DNA of 51,823 nucleotides, from the NCBI GenBank assembly GCA_043777595.1, contig JAYWHT010000045.1, forward strand, positions 1 through 51,823. Reading direction: 5' to 3'. Both the position numbers and the translations under genes were made by a program. This DNA comes from JAYVJH01 sp043777595. Lineage in GTDB: Bacteria; Bacteroidota; Bacteroidia; Cytophagales; Spirosomataceae. Positions 1-8,347 of the stretch are shown one piece after another. Each line of letters starts with the position of its first letter. Position 1 is the stretch's first letter. The notes beneath the pieces were generated by a model. That model ran no database searches. It had not been told where the DNA came from and saw nothing but the letters and a program-made list of their open reading frames with translations.

Positions 1-5
1 ATTCG

Positions 6-73
6 CAGACGTAATAGTAAACAGAGATAAGTGTTAGTTGCATAACAACTTAACAACTATTACTTTACGTCTG
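6..73. terminator. Long imperfect hairpin, probable terminator of an upstream gene
   Basis: Bases 6-20 pair with 60-73 as a 14-bp stem with one unpaired T. Inside it, GTTAGTTG (33-40) can pair with CAACTTAAC (46-54). The stem is followed by TTCTTTT. This fits an intrinsic terminator for a gene lying left of the window. A structured RNA or a protein-binding site upstream of the ATPase gene is an alternative. Confidence 0.5.
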
Positions 74-176
74 TTCTTTTAACCCCTTATTCGCATAAAT
101 TATAAATAAATAGTCGCTTAAATGAGGATAATTGTCTGTAATTTGCGGCTTGAATTTATACTAAATTTAAACCGTA

Positions 177-1616
177 ATGATAACTCGAATAAAAATCAAT
201 GGATTTAAAAGTTTGGTTGAAACTCAGCTTTATTTTGGGCCATTCACTTGTATTGCAGGGGCAAATGCCATTGGTAAATCTAATTTTTTTGATGCGTTGA
301 TTTTTTTATCTTACTTGGCCGACAATACCGTACTACAAGCTGCAAAATCTGTAAGGAGTGAAAATCAAAAACATGCTAATATTAGAGATATTTTTTTTAA
401 AGATGGCCTTAATTATCTTAGTGAAGTATCTTTTGAGGTTGATATAATAGTGCCAAAAGAAGCCGAAGACGATCTGGGGCAGGTAGCAAAAGCTACCATC
501 ACGAGTTTACGATATACACTCATACTCAGACTAAACGATGAGGCAAGCGGAAAAGAGCCAATAGAAATAATAAAAGAAGAGTTACTGCCAATTACACAAA
601 CAGAAACCAAAGCTAATTTGCTTTTTGACTATAAAAAAGTGTGGTTAGACTCTGTACTTGATGGCCGCCGCTCTACAAAAATCCCATTTATATCGACCGA
701 AAATGAAAAAATAAAACTACACCAAGACGGTAATAAAGGTCGTACCACAGATTTTATTGCTCAAAAAATGCCCCGCACGCTGCTTTCAACCGTAACAGCA
801 GAGTCGCCTACTGCATTTTTGGCAAGACAAGAAATGCGAAATTGGTTAATGCTTCAGTTTGAACCCAGCGCACTGCGACAACCCAATTCTGTTCATGAAG
901 TAAAAAATGCTGAAATAACAGCCAATGGCCATAATTTGCCTGCTACTTTATACCGTTTGCAAGCCCAAAAAAAAAATCAAGATATTTACCAATCGCTCAC
1001 CAATAAACTCAAAGAACTGGTAGAAGACGTAATGGAAATAACAGTTGAAAAAGATGAAAAAAGAGATTTACTAACCTTACAATTAGGGTTTAGAGGTGGC
1101 CTTACCTTGCCAGCACAGTCACTGTCAGACGGAACGTTGCGTTTTTTGGGACTGGCCGTTATACAAGAAGACAGCATGACGAGTGGCCTAATTTGCTTGG
1201 AAGAACCCGAAAATGGCATCAATCCCAAAAAAGTTCATCAGATGGTTGAACTTTTGAAAGAAATGGTAACAGATACTGACTACGAGGCGGGCGAAGACAA
1301 CCCATTAAGGCAGGTCATTATCAACACCCACTCACCAATAGTGGTGAGTGCCGTTCCAGACGAGAGCCTTTACTTAGCAAAAAGCACTGAAATATATTCT
1401 GAGTTCTTTAAAAAGAAAATACGAAAAACTGATTTTTCGGCACTGGGTGACACTTGGAAAACAAAAAATAAATTGGTAGAACAAACTACAAAGGGAGAGC
1501 TTATGGCCTACTTGGACAATAATTATGGTATGAGTAAATCAGAAACAAAACCAAAATTGCCAAAAACAAAAAAGACTGTCGCTGAAAATATGGCTCAATA
1601 TACCTCGGACTTTTAA
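177..1616 (+). CDS. AAA family ATPase (ABC/SMC-like, OLD-type), likely defence ATPase
   Basis: This is a 479-residue cytosolic ATPase of the AAA_21/OLD-like class, whose members fold like ABC and SMC heads. The Walker A loop is GANAIGKS (28-35). An ABC-signature-like LSDG lies at 316-319, Walker B at 338-345 (LICLEEPE, with E342/E343 as the catalytic pair), and the switch histidine is H385 in THSP. The stretch between Walker A and the signature replaces a coiled coil with a mixed insert. The C-terminal 50 residues are lysine-rich and look flexible. The next gene starts 6 bases after the stop and encodes a TOPRIM-like protein, so the two probably form one complex. Such pairs occur in antiphage systems, but the exact family is not certain. 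The start ATG follows an AT-rich leader. Confidence 0.85.
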   Translation: MITRIKINGFKSLVETQLYFGPFTCIAGANAIGKSNFFDALIFLSYLADNTVLQAAKSVRSENQKHANIRDIFFKDGLNYLSEVSFEVDIIVPKEAEDDLGQVAKATITSLRYTLILRLNDEASGKEPIEIIKEELLPITQTETKANLLFDYKKVWLDSVLDGRRSTKIPFISTENEKIKLHQDGNKGRTTDFIAQKMPRTLLSTVTAESPTAFLARQEMRNWLMLQFEPSALRQPNSVHEVKNAEITANGHNLPATLYRLQAQKKNQDIYQSLTNKLKELVEDVMEITVEKDEKRDLLTLQLGFRGGLTLPAQSLSDGTLRFLGLAVIQEDSMTSGLICLEEPENGINPKKVHQMVELLKEMVTDTDYEAGEDNPLRQVIINTHSPIVVSAVPDESLYLAKSTEIYSEFFKKKIRKTDFSALGDTWKTKNKLVEQTTKGELMAYLDNNYGMSKSETKPKLPKTKKTVAENMAQYTSDF

Positions 1617-1622
1617 ATTTCA

Positions 1623-2279
1623 ATGAAAGAATTAAAATATACTCTCATCGGAGACGGAAGTTCGGATAGTGCACTGTTGAAAATCATCAAGTGGCTCTTA
1701 GACGATTTGTACCCAAAACTACCTAACGAAGGTCAGTTTGCAAATTTTGGATTTTCACCAAAACCGCTAACAGCAGATGATCTAAGCGGTAAAGTTCGTT
1801 TTGTAAAACAATATTTTCCATTCGATATATTGTTCATTCATCGAGACGCCGAAAAGATTGATGTCAAAATGATTATGGAAAGAACAAAAGAGATAAAAGC
1901 CAAATTGAGCGATGCGGACATTGAAAAAGTAGTGTGTATTGTACCTATCAAAATGATGGAAACATGGCTGTTTTTTGATATTGAAGCCATCAAAAAAGCA
2001 GCAGGAAATCGAAACTATAAACAACCTATTGTCCTACCTAAACCAAAAGATTTAGAAAAAGAACAACAACCAAAGCTAAAATTACAAACTATTTTGAAAG
2101 AAGTGAGTGGTAAAAAAGGCAGACAACTCGATAAATTTAACGTCAGCCAAGCCATACATCTGGTGGCCGAAAATATAGAAGATTTCAGCCCATTGAGGAT
2201 GTTACACTCTTTTCAAATCTTTGAAAAGCAATTAAAAGAAACCTTATTTGCAAACTTTAAAATCAAATATAAAAAGTAA
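1623..2279 (+). CDS. DUF4276/TOPRIM-like protein, partner of the upstream ATPase
   Basis: This 218-residue protein begins with a strand followed by DGSSD (11-15), which matches the acidic-G-x-S/T-acidic start of TOPRIM-like DUF4276 proteins. A second acidic site is D75 in FIHRDAEK, and METWLF (112-117) matches the conserved E-x-W segment of the family. The C-terminal third is lysine-rich and could contact nucleic acid. TOPRIM partners of AAA/OLD ATPases act as nucleases or toxins in several defence systems. Here the nuclease role is inferred from the motifs and from the 6-base gap to the ATPase gene. The related DUF4435 family (as in PARIS AriB) is an alternative assignment. Confidence 0.65.
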   Translation: MKELKYTLIGDGSSDSALLKIIKWLLDDLYPKLPNEGQFANFGFSPKPLTADDLSGKVRFVKQYFPFDILFIHRDAEKIDVKMIMERTKEIKAKLSDADIEKVVCIVPIKMMETWLFFDIEAIKKAAGNRNYKQPIVLPKPKDLEKEQQPKLKLQTILKEVSGKKGRQLDKFNVSQAIHLVAENIEDFSPLRMLHSFQIFEKQLKETLFANFKIKYKK

Positions 2280-2294
2280 TGTGCGTTGTGCTAT

Positions 2295-2909
2295 TTATTC
2301 AACCACAATTCCTTTTTTATCTAAATATTGGCCAATATTAAAACTGCGTCCGTCCATGAGTTCAATGTCTTTGTGCCAGCTTAGGGTTTCTATTTTTTCG
2401 TTGGTAGCCACTATCACTACTTGGGCGGCAGTAAGCACCCACACTACTTTTTGAGTGCCAAAGGCAAGCATTTGTTGCGTTTTTTTGTAAATATAACCCG
2501 ATTCGGTCAAATGCTCAACATCGCCATCAATGTCTATTTCGATGGCTATTTTTGGAGGCACGTCCACATACTTTCGATTGATTTTGTCGGGCGTTAGCAC
2601 AGCAGTTTCATAAATAGCAATGTCATTTGATAGATTACTGCGATGGCTGAGATGTAGCCCTGCTTCGTTTGTCAAAACTGAATATATGTTTTCATCAATA
2701 AATTTTGCGATGAACGATACTAAATAATAGACAATAATTGACTGAATACCACTTGCGCCCATGATTTCTTCGATTGTTTTTTTGTTTTCAATAACCTCTT
2801 TATAGCCTTTGTAATAGATAGGTCGCCCGTCCAAAATCTCATAGATGAGGTGCCTTGGTATTGAGCGAGGTATTGGTTTTGGTGCCTTTCGTTCTCTTAG
2901 TGCTATCAT
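2295..2909 (-). CDS. Uma2 family (DUF820) PD-(D/E)XK endonuclease-like protein
   Basis: This 204-residue protein has the Uma2/DUF820 pattern: a first acidic residue in NDIAIYE (D96), then PPKIAIEIDIDGD with E124 and D126, then a tyrosine-lysine segment (YIYKKTQQM, about 139-147), followed by a strand ending VVWVLT. This is the restriction-endonuclease-like fold. The family is common in cyanobacteria and Bacteroidota and its biological role is largely unknown. The gene runs convergently toward the ATPase pair, ending 15 bases from it. The N terminus is rich in Arg, Lys and Pro and lacks a signal peptide, so the protein is cytosolic. Confidence 0.75.
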   Translation of the reverse strand: MIALRERKAPKPIPRSIPRHLIYEILDGRPIYYKGYKEVIENKKTIEEIMGASGIQSIIVYYLVSFIAKFIDENIYSVLTNEAGLHLSHRSNLSNDIAIYETAVLTPDKINRKYVDVPPKIAIEIDIDGDVEHLTESGYIYKKTQQMLAFGTQKVVWVLTAAQVVIVATNEKIETLSWHKDIELMDGRSFNIGQYLDKKGIVVE

Positions 2910-2928
2910 ACTATTTTTGTTTTTTTGT

Positions 2929-2959
2929 CAAATATAATAAAAATAATAGCCCAAATATA
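2929..2959 (-). promoter_or_regulatory. Possible promoter of the Uma2-like gene
   Basis: On the minus strand the sequence TATATTTG occurs twice (2929-2936 and 2952-2959 on plus numbering), each a perfect match to the Bacteroidota -7 box TAnnTTTG. A TTG box at ideal spacing was not found for either copy, so this is tentative. Confidence 0.3.
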
Positions 2960-3005
2960 CGATTCATAGATTGTTAGTATATTGCAATCCCAAAACTACC
3001 TCATT

Positions 3006-4919
3006 ATGAAACCCTACCATCTGCTGATTAGCCTGTTATTCCATTCAATCAATCAGTCGTTATTTGCTCAGTCCAATTACTCGCAGCGTATGGCCGACTC
3101 GTTTCTATCACGATGCCCCGACTCAATAGCCGTTAAAGAAAACAAACCTGCGGCTTGGGATTATGAACAAGGACTCATGCTCAAAGCCCTCGAAAAAGTG
3201 TGGTATCGCACAGGCGACGGTCGCTACTTTGACTATATCCGTAAAGACATGGACAGATTCGTACAGGCCGACGGTAGCATCAGAACTTATAAATATGACG
3301 ACTTTAACCTCGACAATATCGCCACAGGCCGAGCCTTACTTATGCTTTCGCAACAAAGCCAGCCCGACAAAGAAAAATACCGCCGAGCCGCAGATTTACT
3401 ATGGCAACAGCTTGAAAATCAGCCTCGTTTAACAGAAAAAGGCTACTGGCACAAACTCAAATATCCGTACCAGATGTGGCTCGATGGCTTGTTTATGGTA
3501 GAGCCTTTTGCAGCAGAATATAGTAAAGTTTTCAGGCACCCCAGCCATTTTGATGACATAGCCAAGCAGTTTGCACTTATCGAAAAATATGCCGTAGATT
3601 CACAAACAGGGCTAATTTACCACGGCTATGACGAAAGCCGCCAGCAGCGTTGGGCTAACAAAAACACAGGACTGTCTTCGCACTTTTGGAGTAGAGCTAT
3701 CGGTTGGTATGCCATGGCATTGGTCGATGTACTTGATTATTTTCCAGAAAATCACCCCGAAAGAACCAACCTTGTCAAGTATTTACAACGACTCGCACCC
3801 GCTCTACTCAAATACCAAGACCCCAAGTTGGGAGTTTGGTATCAGATGACTTCGCAGGGCAGTCGTGCTGGTAACTATTTGGAGGCTTCGGGTTCGTGTA
3901 TGTTTGTATATGCACTCGCCAAGGGCGTAAGAATGGGTTATTTGGATAAAAAGAGCTTTTGGCCAGCCACCCAAAAAGGTTATTCAGGTATCTTAAAAGA
4001 ATTTATAGAACAAGAACCTGACGGCCGACTGAGCCTCAACAAAACGGTCAGTGTGGGCGGTTTGGGCGGTACACCTTATCGTGACGGTAGCTACGATTAT
4101 TATTTGAGCGAGCCAATTCGCAAGAACGATTTAAAAGGTGTTGGCCCGTTTATTTTTGTAAGTATCGAAATGGAAATCGCTACAGAAAACACCATTGGGC
4201 AAGGAAAAACGGTAGCCACCGATTATTTTTTCAATCGTGAATTTAGAAAAGACCTAAATGGTAATCAAGAGCAATTTCACTATACTTGGGAAGATAGAAT
4301 GCACTCGGGCTTTTGGGTTTGGGGACAAATTTTTAATGAATTAGGAGCCAAAACCACAGCCATTACCAGCGCACTGACTCCCGAAAATCTCAAAGGTGTA
4401 AATGTATATATCGTAGTAGATCCCGACACTAAAAAAGAAACGCCTGCCCCAAATTTTATTCAAAATCAAGACATAACAAACATCAAAAACTGGGTAAAAG
4501 CAGGCGGTACGCTGGTACTCATGGCCAACGATACGGCCAACTGTGAACACAAAAATTTTAATTTATTGGCCGCCGAGTTTGGTATTCAGTTTACAGCCCA
4601 GAGCCGAAACATGGTAAAAGGCATGGAGTGGGAGCAGGGGCGGTTAGATATTCCAAGCGGTAATTTGATTTTTAAAAATACAAGTTCTATTTATGTCAAA
4701 GAATTATCAGTTTTGAGCCTAAAAAGTCCAGCACAGTCAGTTTTGTCCGACAAAGGCGATGTGATTATGGCAACATCAAGATTTGGAAAAGGTAAAGTCT
4801 TTGCCATTGGCGACCCTTGGCTTTATAATGAATACACCGATGGCCGACGGATTCCAGCAGTTTATCAAAACTTTTCGGCAGCCAAAGACCTCGCCAAGTG
4901 GTTATTGTCGGGTCATTGA
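3006..4919 (+). CDS. Exported GH88/GH105-type unsaturated glycuronyl hydrolase with C-terminal domain
   Basis: The first two-thirds follow the pattern of unsaturated rhamnogalacturonyl hydrolases (YteR/YesR type): WDYEQG, then YDDFNLDNIATG, then HKLKYPYQMWLDGLFM with the conserved Asp, and later SHFWSRAIGWYAMAL. These enzymes cleave the unsaturated uronic sugar from oligosaccharides left by pectin lyases. The remaining 230 residues resemble the DUF4350/GATase-like domain seen in other Bacteroidota members. I chose the ATG at 3006 because it gives a clean signal peptide (MKPYHLLISLLF to FAQ) and a 637-residue protein; an ATG-less extension to 2982 adds eight residues. Its 3' end overlaps the convergent esterase gene by 7 bases. 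The site of action is probably the periplasm. Confidence 0.85.
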   Translation: MKPYHLLISLLFHSINQSLFAQSNYSQRMADSFLSRCPDSIAVKENKPAAWDYEQGLMLKALEKVWYRTGDGRYFDYIRKDMDRFVQADGSIRTYKYDDFNLDNIATGRALLMLSQQSQPDKEKYRRAADLLWQQLENQPRLTEKGYWHKLKYPYQMWLDGLFMVEPFAAEYSKVFRHPSHFDDIAKQFALIEKYAVDSQTGLIYHGYDESRQQRWANKNTGLSSHFWSRAIGWYAMALVDVLDYFPENHPERTNLVKYLQRLAPALLKYQDPKLGVWYQMTSQGSRAGNYLEASGSCMFVYALAKGVRMGYLDKKSFWPATQKGYSGILKEFIEQEPDGRLSLNKTVSVGGLGGTPYRDGSYDYYLSEPIRKNDLKGVGPFIFVSIEMEIATENTIGQGKTVATDYFFNREFRKDLNGNQEQFHYTWEDRMHSGFWVWGQIFNELGAKTTAITSALTPENLKGVNVYIVVDPDTKKETPAPNFIQNQDITNIKNWVKAGGTLVLMANDTANCEHKNFNLLAAEFGIQFTAQSRNMVKGMEWEQGRLDIPSGNLIFKNTSSIYVKELSVLSLKSPAQSVLSDKGDVIMATSRFGKGKVFAIGDPWLYNEYTDGRRIPAVYQNFSAAKDLAKWLLSGH

Positions 4920-5833
4920 CTGGCAAAAGCCCATTCTAAAAAATCGGGCATAATGGCTGACCATGTTTGCTGATTATGCTGGCCGCCAACGACCTCCACA
5001 TAACGAATGTCCCGCTGTCGCTGAAAGCCTTTTTTTTCTAATTCAGTAATCAAATCAGTCGAGTCGTCAATTGAATCGATTATTCCGTTTTTATTTCGAT
5101 CTTCTTTTTCATCGTTCGTTCCTGTCTGAATCCAAAATTTTAGATTTTTTCTCGAATCGCCAAAGTTATCCACATTTCGCACTAAATTGTGCATAATGCG
5201 ATCCACTTCGTCTGAATATTGGTTTTCATAAGCCTTTTGCCGCCACCAAAACGAGGCCGAAAATGCACCTATCTTGCCAAAATATTCGGGATTGTGCCAA
5301 ACAATATCAAAAGCCGAAAGCCCACCCAACGAAAACCCACAAAAAACGGTGTTGTCTTTACCTGTCAGTGTGCGGTAGTTTTTGGTAATATGCGGCAATA
5401 ACTCTGTCAATATAAATTGAGTATATTGGCCAGCTTTTGCGCCCCGACCTTTGTAGTCGGCTTGCGCCGCCGCACCATACTCTTGCATACGGTCGCCACA
5501 ATGAACGGCTACAATTATAATAGGTTCTATTTTGTGCGATTGGTACATTTTGCCCAAAATAGATACCATCTTCAACTGTTCACTATCTTGTCCGTCGTTC
5601 ATCAACAGTACTTTATAGCATTGCGTTGAGGTATTATAATTGGGGGGAAGAATAACGTCGAGGATAACATCTCGTTTCAAATAGTTAGAAAACAACGATT
5701 TGTCTGAAACGATTTTTGTTGAATTGGGCTGAGGCATGGCTTGACAGAAAGTAAACAATAAAAAAAAGGTAGTACCAAAAGTGGCAAAACGATATTTAAA
5801 ACCAAACATTGAAATAAGGCTCATCTTAAACAT
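4913..5833 (-). CDS. Exported alpha/beta-hydrolase, esterase D/enterochelin esterase-like
   Basis: This 306-residue protein has an N-terminal hydrophobic signal (about residues 17-32), then the esterase fold. The nucleophile elbow is GFSLG with S168, and the likely catalytic histidine is H286 in GGQHN. Between them, residues 245-257 (DRNKNGIIDSIDD) read as a calcium-binding loop of EF-hand/dockerin type, DxNxNGxID, which is unusual inside this fold. The start overlaps the end of the upstream barrel gene by 13 bases, so the two are probably translationally coupled. A start at the third Met (MFGFKYR) is also possible. The neighbouring glycosidase suggests carbohydrate ester removal, but the substrate is unknown. 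Confidence 0.8.
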   Translation of the reverse strand: MFKMSLISMFGFKYRFATFGTTFFLLFTFCQAMPQPNSTKIVSDKSLFSNYLKRDVILDVILPPNYNTSTQCYKVLLMNDGQDSEQLKMVSILGKMYQSHKIEPIIIVAVHCGDRMQEYGAAAQADYKGRGAKAGQYTQFILTELLPHITKNYRTLTGKDNTVFCGFSLGGLSAFDIVWHNPEYFGKIGAFSASFWWRQKAYENQYSDEVDRIMHNLVRNVDNFGDSRKNLKFWIQTGTNDEKEDRNKNGIIDSIDDSTDLITELEKKGFQRQRDIRYVEVVGGQHNQQTWSAIMPDFLEWAFASQ

Positions 5834-6660
5834 CTCAATTTTCGCCGCTCTTTGTTCTTAAACCGAGAAGCCAACAAATACTCGACTTTTACCGACAAAA
5901 AACCATAACTATCTCTCACTCGTGGGTTTCCTCTGATATTGCCAAATTCATTTGCGGCAAGCCCCAGTTCTGGCCGTCTGTCAGTAAGAGCAAGTGTAAC
6001 CCCTGTGCGGCTATTGAGGTCTGGATAGTTGGTACTTACGTCGTCTAAATAATCGGTGTCAGCAAAATTATCACATAGCTCAATACCTACATTACAGTAA
6101 TCATTGACCGAAATAGAAACCCCAATACCCCCCACAACTATACCAGCCACACGACTGTAAGCAATGCCCTCAGTTTGTAGCGGCGGTAAACTATACCATG
6201 TACCTTGATAATTAGCCTTAGGATTGATAGTCGTAGCCCCAATACCAATCAGCAAGTAGGGGTTTAGAAGAGGTTGATTTGAAAATTTTTGAAGGTCGAT
6301 TTGAAAGCCAACAAATCCATCGGCGTTATCTGACCGAAACGACAGATTATTGTACCAAACCCGAGTACCAGCTTGCTGGCCAGCTATGCGATAATACCGT
6401 ATTTCCCCCCGTGCCGTTAGTCTTTCTGTTAGTCTATAATTGAGTCCCAATGCGGCTTGGTAACGAATGTTTTTTGGCGTAATTCCATCTTCCAAATCTC
6501 CCATATAATAAGCAGCACCGCCACCACCACTTATTTTAAGAACCCCAAAAGCAGGAATATTTCTGACAAAACGGTTCTTATTAAACTGCCCCTGCACTGA
6601 CATACACGCACAGAGCATTAAAAATGCAAAAATTATGTAAGACGAGAATTGATTTTTCAT
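5821..6660 (-). CDS. Outer-membrane beta-barrel protein, DUF6089-like
   Basis: This is a 279-residue exported protein with a signal peptide ending near VQGQ. It then shows alternating aromatic strands, including GGGGAAYYMGDLEDG and LGLNYRLTERLTARGEIRYYRI, typical of the DUF6089 barrel family of Bacteroidota. The C terminus is basic (KNKERRKLRCLR) rather than ending in an aromatic residue, because the last strand (YGFLSVKVEYLL) lies 16 residues earlier. The gene is the first of a two-gene minus-strand unit with the esterase. No function is known for the family; structural or porin-like roles are guesses. Confidence 0.7.
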   Translation of the reverse strand: MKNQFSSYIIFAFLMLCACMSVQGQFNKNRFVRNIPAFGVLKISGGGGAAYYMGDLEDGITPKNIRYQAALGLNYRLTERLTARGEIRYYRIAGQQAGTRVWYNNLSFRSDNADGFVGFQIDLQKFSNQPLLNPYLLIGIGATTINPKANYQGTWYSLPPLQTEGIAYSRVAGIVVGGIGVSISVNDYCNVGIELCDNFADTDYLDDVSTNYPDLNSRTGVTLALTDRRPELGLAANEFGNIRGNPRVRDSYGFLSVKVEYLLASRFKNKERRKLRCLR

Positions 6661-6756
6661 TGAGCTTTACTAAGACTAATAATATCTGTAAAAGTCAGAA
6701 CGAAAATGATGCCAAAAAAATATATTTAAAAAAATAGTATTTTTCTTTCACTATAA

Positions 6757-6788
6757 TTTGGAATACCGATAATAAAACCTCACTTTTG
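6757..6788 (+). promoter_or_regulatory. Upstream promoter P1 of the ribosomal cluster leader
   Basis: TTTG (6757-6760) is followed after exactly 20 bases by CACTTTTG (6781-6788), one mismatch from TAnnTTTG. The sequence around the -7 box, ACTTTTGCA then TCCG, is repeated almost identically at the second promoter 240 bases downstream. Transcription would start near 6795. Confidence 0.6.
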
Positions 6789-6929
6789 CAATCCGATTTG
6801 GAAAGACGAAAATTGTTGAAAATTACAACAGCCAATAAGTCCAACTATATCATTGATGGGTGAAGGTCTATAAAAAGAAACCACATCTGATTTCATTACA
6901 GAGTATTATAATATAATATTGTGTTTACA

Positions 6930-6968
6930 AAATGGGTCAGATGTTTCTAAATAACATCTGACCCATTT
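6930..6968 (+). terminator. 16-bp perfect hairpin in the rplC leader (terminator/attenuator)
   Basis: Bases 6930-6945 and 6953-6968 are perfectly complementary over 16 bp around the 7-base loop TCTAAAT. The hairpin lies between promoter P1 and promoter P2. It could end a short P1 transcript of about 175 bases, or serve as a regulated attenuator for rplC. The following AGTTTT is only a weak U-tract. Confidence 0.6.
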
Positions 6969-6996
6969 AGTTTTGAAAATAAATTACAATTATTTG

Positions 6997-7027
6997 TTGC
7001 AGATTTAAAGAATAACCTCTACTTTTG
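6997..7027 (+). promoter_or_regulatory. Promoter P2 directly upstream of rplC
   Basis: TTG (6997-6999), 20 bases, then TACTTTTG (7020-7027), a perfect TAnnTTTG box. Transcription would start near 7034 and give a leader of about 42 bases before the rplC ATG at 7076. Confidence 0.8.
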
Positions 7028-7075
7028 CACTCCGTTTTAGAAATCAATAATTTTAACCTGCTGAACACAACCGCA

Positions 7076-7696
7076 ATGTCTGGACTAATAGGAAGGAAAA
7101 TAGGAATGACCAGTATTTACAACGCTGATGGGCAGGCTCTGGCGTGTACAGTAATACAAACTGGCCCTTGTGTAGTAACACAAGTGAAAACCGAAGAAAT
7201 AGATGGCTATCGTGCTATCCAGTTAGGATTCGGCGATAAAAAAGAAAAAAATACAACTCAATCGTTGATTGGACACTTCAAAAAAGCTAACACAACACCC
7301 AAGCGTAAGCTGGTAGAGTTTTTGACATTTGAAGAAACACTAACGCTGGGTCAAATCCTGACAGCATCAGATGTATTTACCGAGGGCGACTTCGTTGACG
7401 TAGTCGGTACTATGAAAGGAAGAGGCTTCCAAGGTGTCGTAAAACGCCATGGCTTCGCTGGGGTTGGTGGTCAAACACACGGCCAGCACAACCGGGGCAG
7501 ACACCCAGGCTCAATAGGCGCATGTTCGTTTCCGTCTCGTGTATTCAAAGGCATTCGCATGGGTGGCCGCATGGGGGGCAACCGTGTCAAAATACAAAAT
7601 TTGAAAGTATTAAAAGTAATGCCTGACAAAAACCTGTTGGTTATTAGCGGTTCAGTACCAGGGGCGAAAAATTCTTTTGTTATCATCGATAAGTAA
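7076..7696 (+). CDS. rplC: Large-subunit ribosomal protein uL3
   Basis: uL3 organises the 3' end of 23S rRNA near the peptidyl-transferase entrance and is one of the first assembly proteins. The central loop is visible as GRGFQGVVKRHGF followed by GGQTHGQHNRGRHPGSIG, the signature of the family. The start is the ATG at 7076, giving MSGLIGRKIGMTSIY and 206 residues. An in-frame TTG at 7025 would extend the frame by 17 codons but lies inside the promoter -7 box. It is the first gene of the cluster here, whereas rpsJ normally precedes it. rplD follows after 17 bases. Confidence 0.97.
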   Translation: MSGLIGRKIGMTSIYNADGQALACTVIQTGPCVVTQVKTEEIDGYRAIQLGFGDKKEKNTTQSLIGHFKKANTTPKRKLVEFLTFEETLTLGQILTASDVFTEGDFVDVVGTMKGRGFQGVVKRHGFAGVGGQTHGQHNRGRHPGSIGACSFPSRVFKGIRMGGRMGGNRVKIQNLKVLKVMPDKNLLVISGSVPGAKNSFVIIDK

Positions 7697-7713
7697 ACCA
7701 TTAGGCAAAGAAA

Positions 7714-8343
7714 ATGGAAATTTCAGTAATAAACATAAAAGGCGAAGATACAGGTAAGAAAGTAACACTATCGACAGATGTGTTCGGAATTGAGCCAAAT
7801 CAGCACGTCCTTTACTTAGACGTTAAGCAATTCTTGGCAAATCAGCGTCAAGGGACACATAAGTCTAAGGAAAGAGCAGAAGTATCATATTCGACCAGAA
7901 AAATCAAGAAGCAAAAGGGTACTGGTAGCGCACGTGCGGGTTCAATAAAGTCGCCTTTGTTTGTAGGTGGTGGCCGTGTATTTGGACCAAGACCACGTGA
8001 TTACAGTTTCAAAATAAACAAGAAAGTAAAAATATTAGCTCGTAAGTCAGCACTTTCAGCCAAAGCACAAAGTAACGTTATATCTGTAATAGAAGATTTT
8101 ACATTTGCTGCACCGCAAACAAAGCAGTATCTGTCCGTCTTGAGTGCACTATCACTCACTGGCAAAAAAACACTATTGATTTTGCCTACACAAGATAAGA
8201 ACGTGTATTTGTCTGCAAGAAATATTCCGAAAACCGCAATAAAAACCGCCGACGAAGTCAATACATACGATTTGCTAAACGCAGATATATTATTGATTAG
8301 TGAGACCGCTATACCAAAATTAGAAACATTGTTGAATAAGTAA
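7714..8343 (+). CDS. rplD: Large-subunit ribosomal protein uL4
   Basis: uL4 lines part of the peptide exit tunnel with its long internal loop. That loop is seen as KKQKGTGSARAGSIKSPLFVGGG followed by RVFGPRPRDYSF, with KALARKSALS-like segment LARKSALSAKA. The length of 209 residues is normal. In Escherichia coli uL4 autoregulates the S10 operon; whether it acts on the leader hairpin at 6930-6968 here is not known. The next gene, rplW, starts 4 bases after the stop. Confidence 0.96.
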   Translation: MEISVINIKGEDTGKKVTLSTDVFGIEPNQHVLYLDVKQFLANQRQGTHKSKERAEVSYSTRKIKKQKGTGSARAGSIKSPLFVGGGRVFGPRPRDYSFKINKKVKILARKSALSAKAQSNVISVIEDFTFAAPQTKQYLSVLSALSLTGKKTLLILPTQDKNVYLSARNIPKTAIKTADEVNTYDLLNADILLISETAIPKLETLLNK

Positions 8344-8347
8344 GAAA

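Noticed and set aside
7025..7075. TTG-initiated N-terminal extension of rplC
   Set aside because: The TTG is part of the -7 promoter box and the added residues do not resemble uL3; the ATG at 7076 matches the family start.
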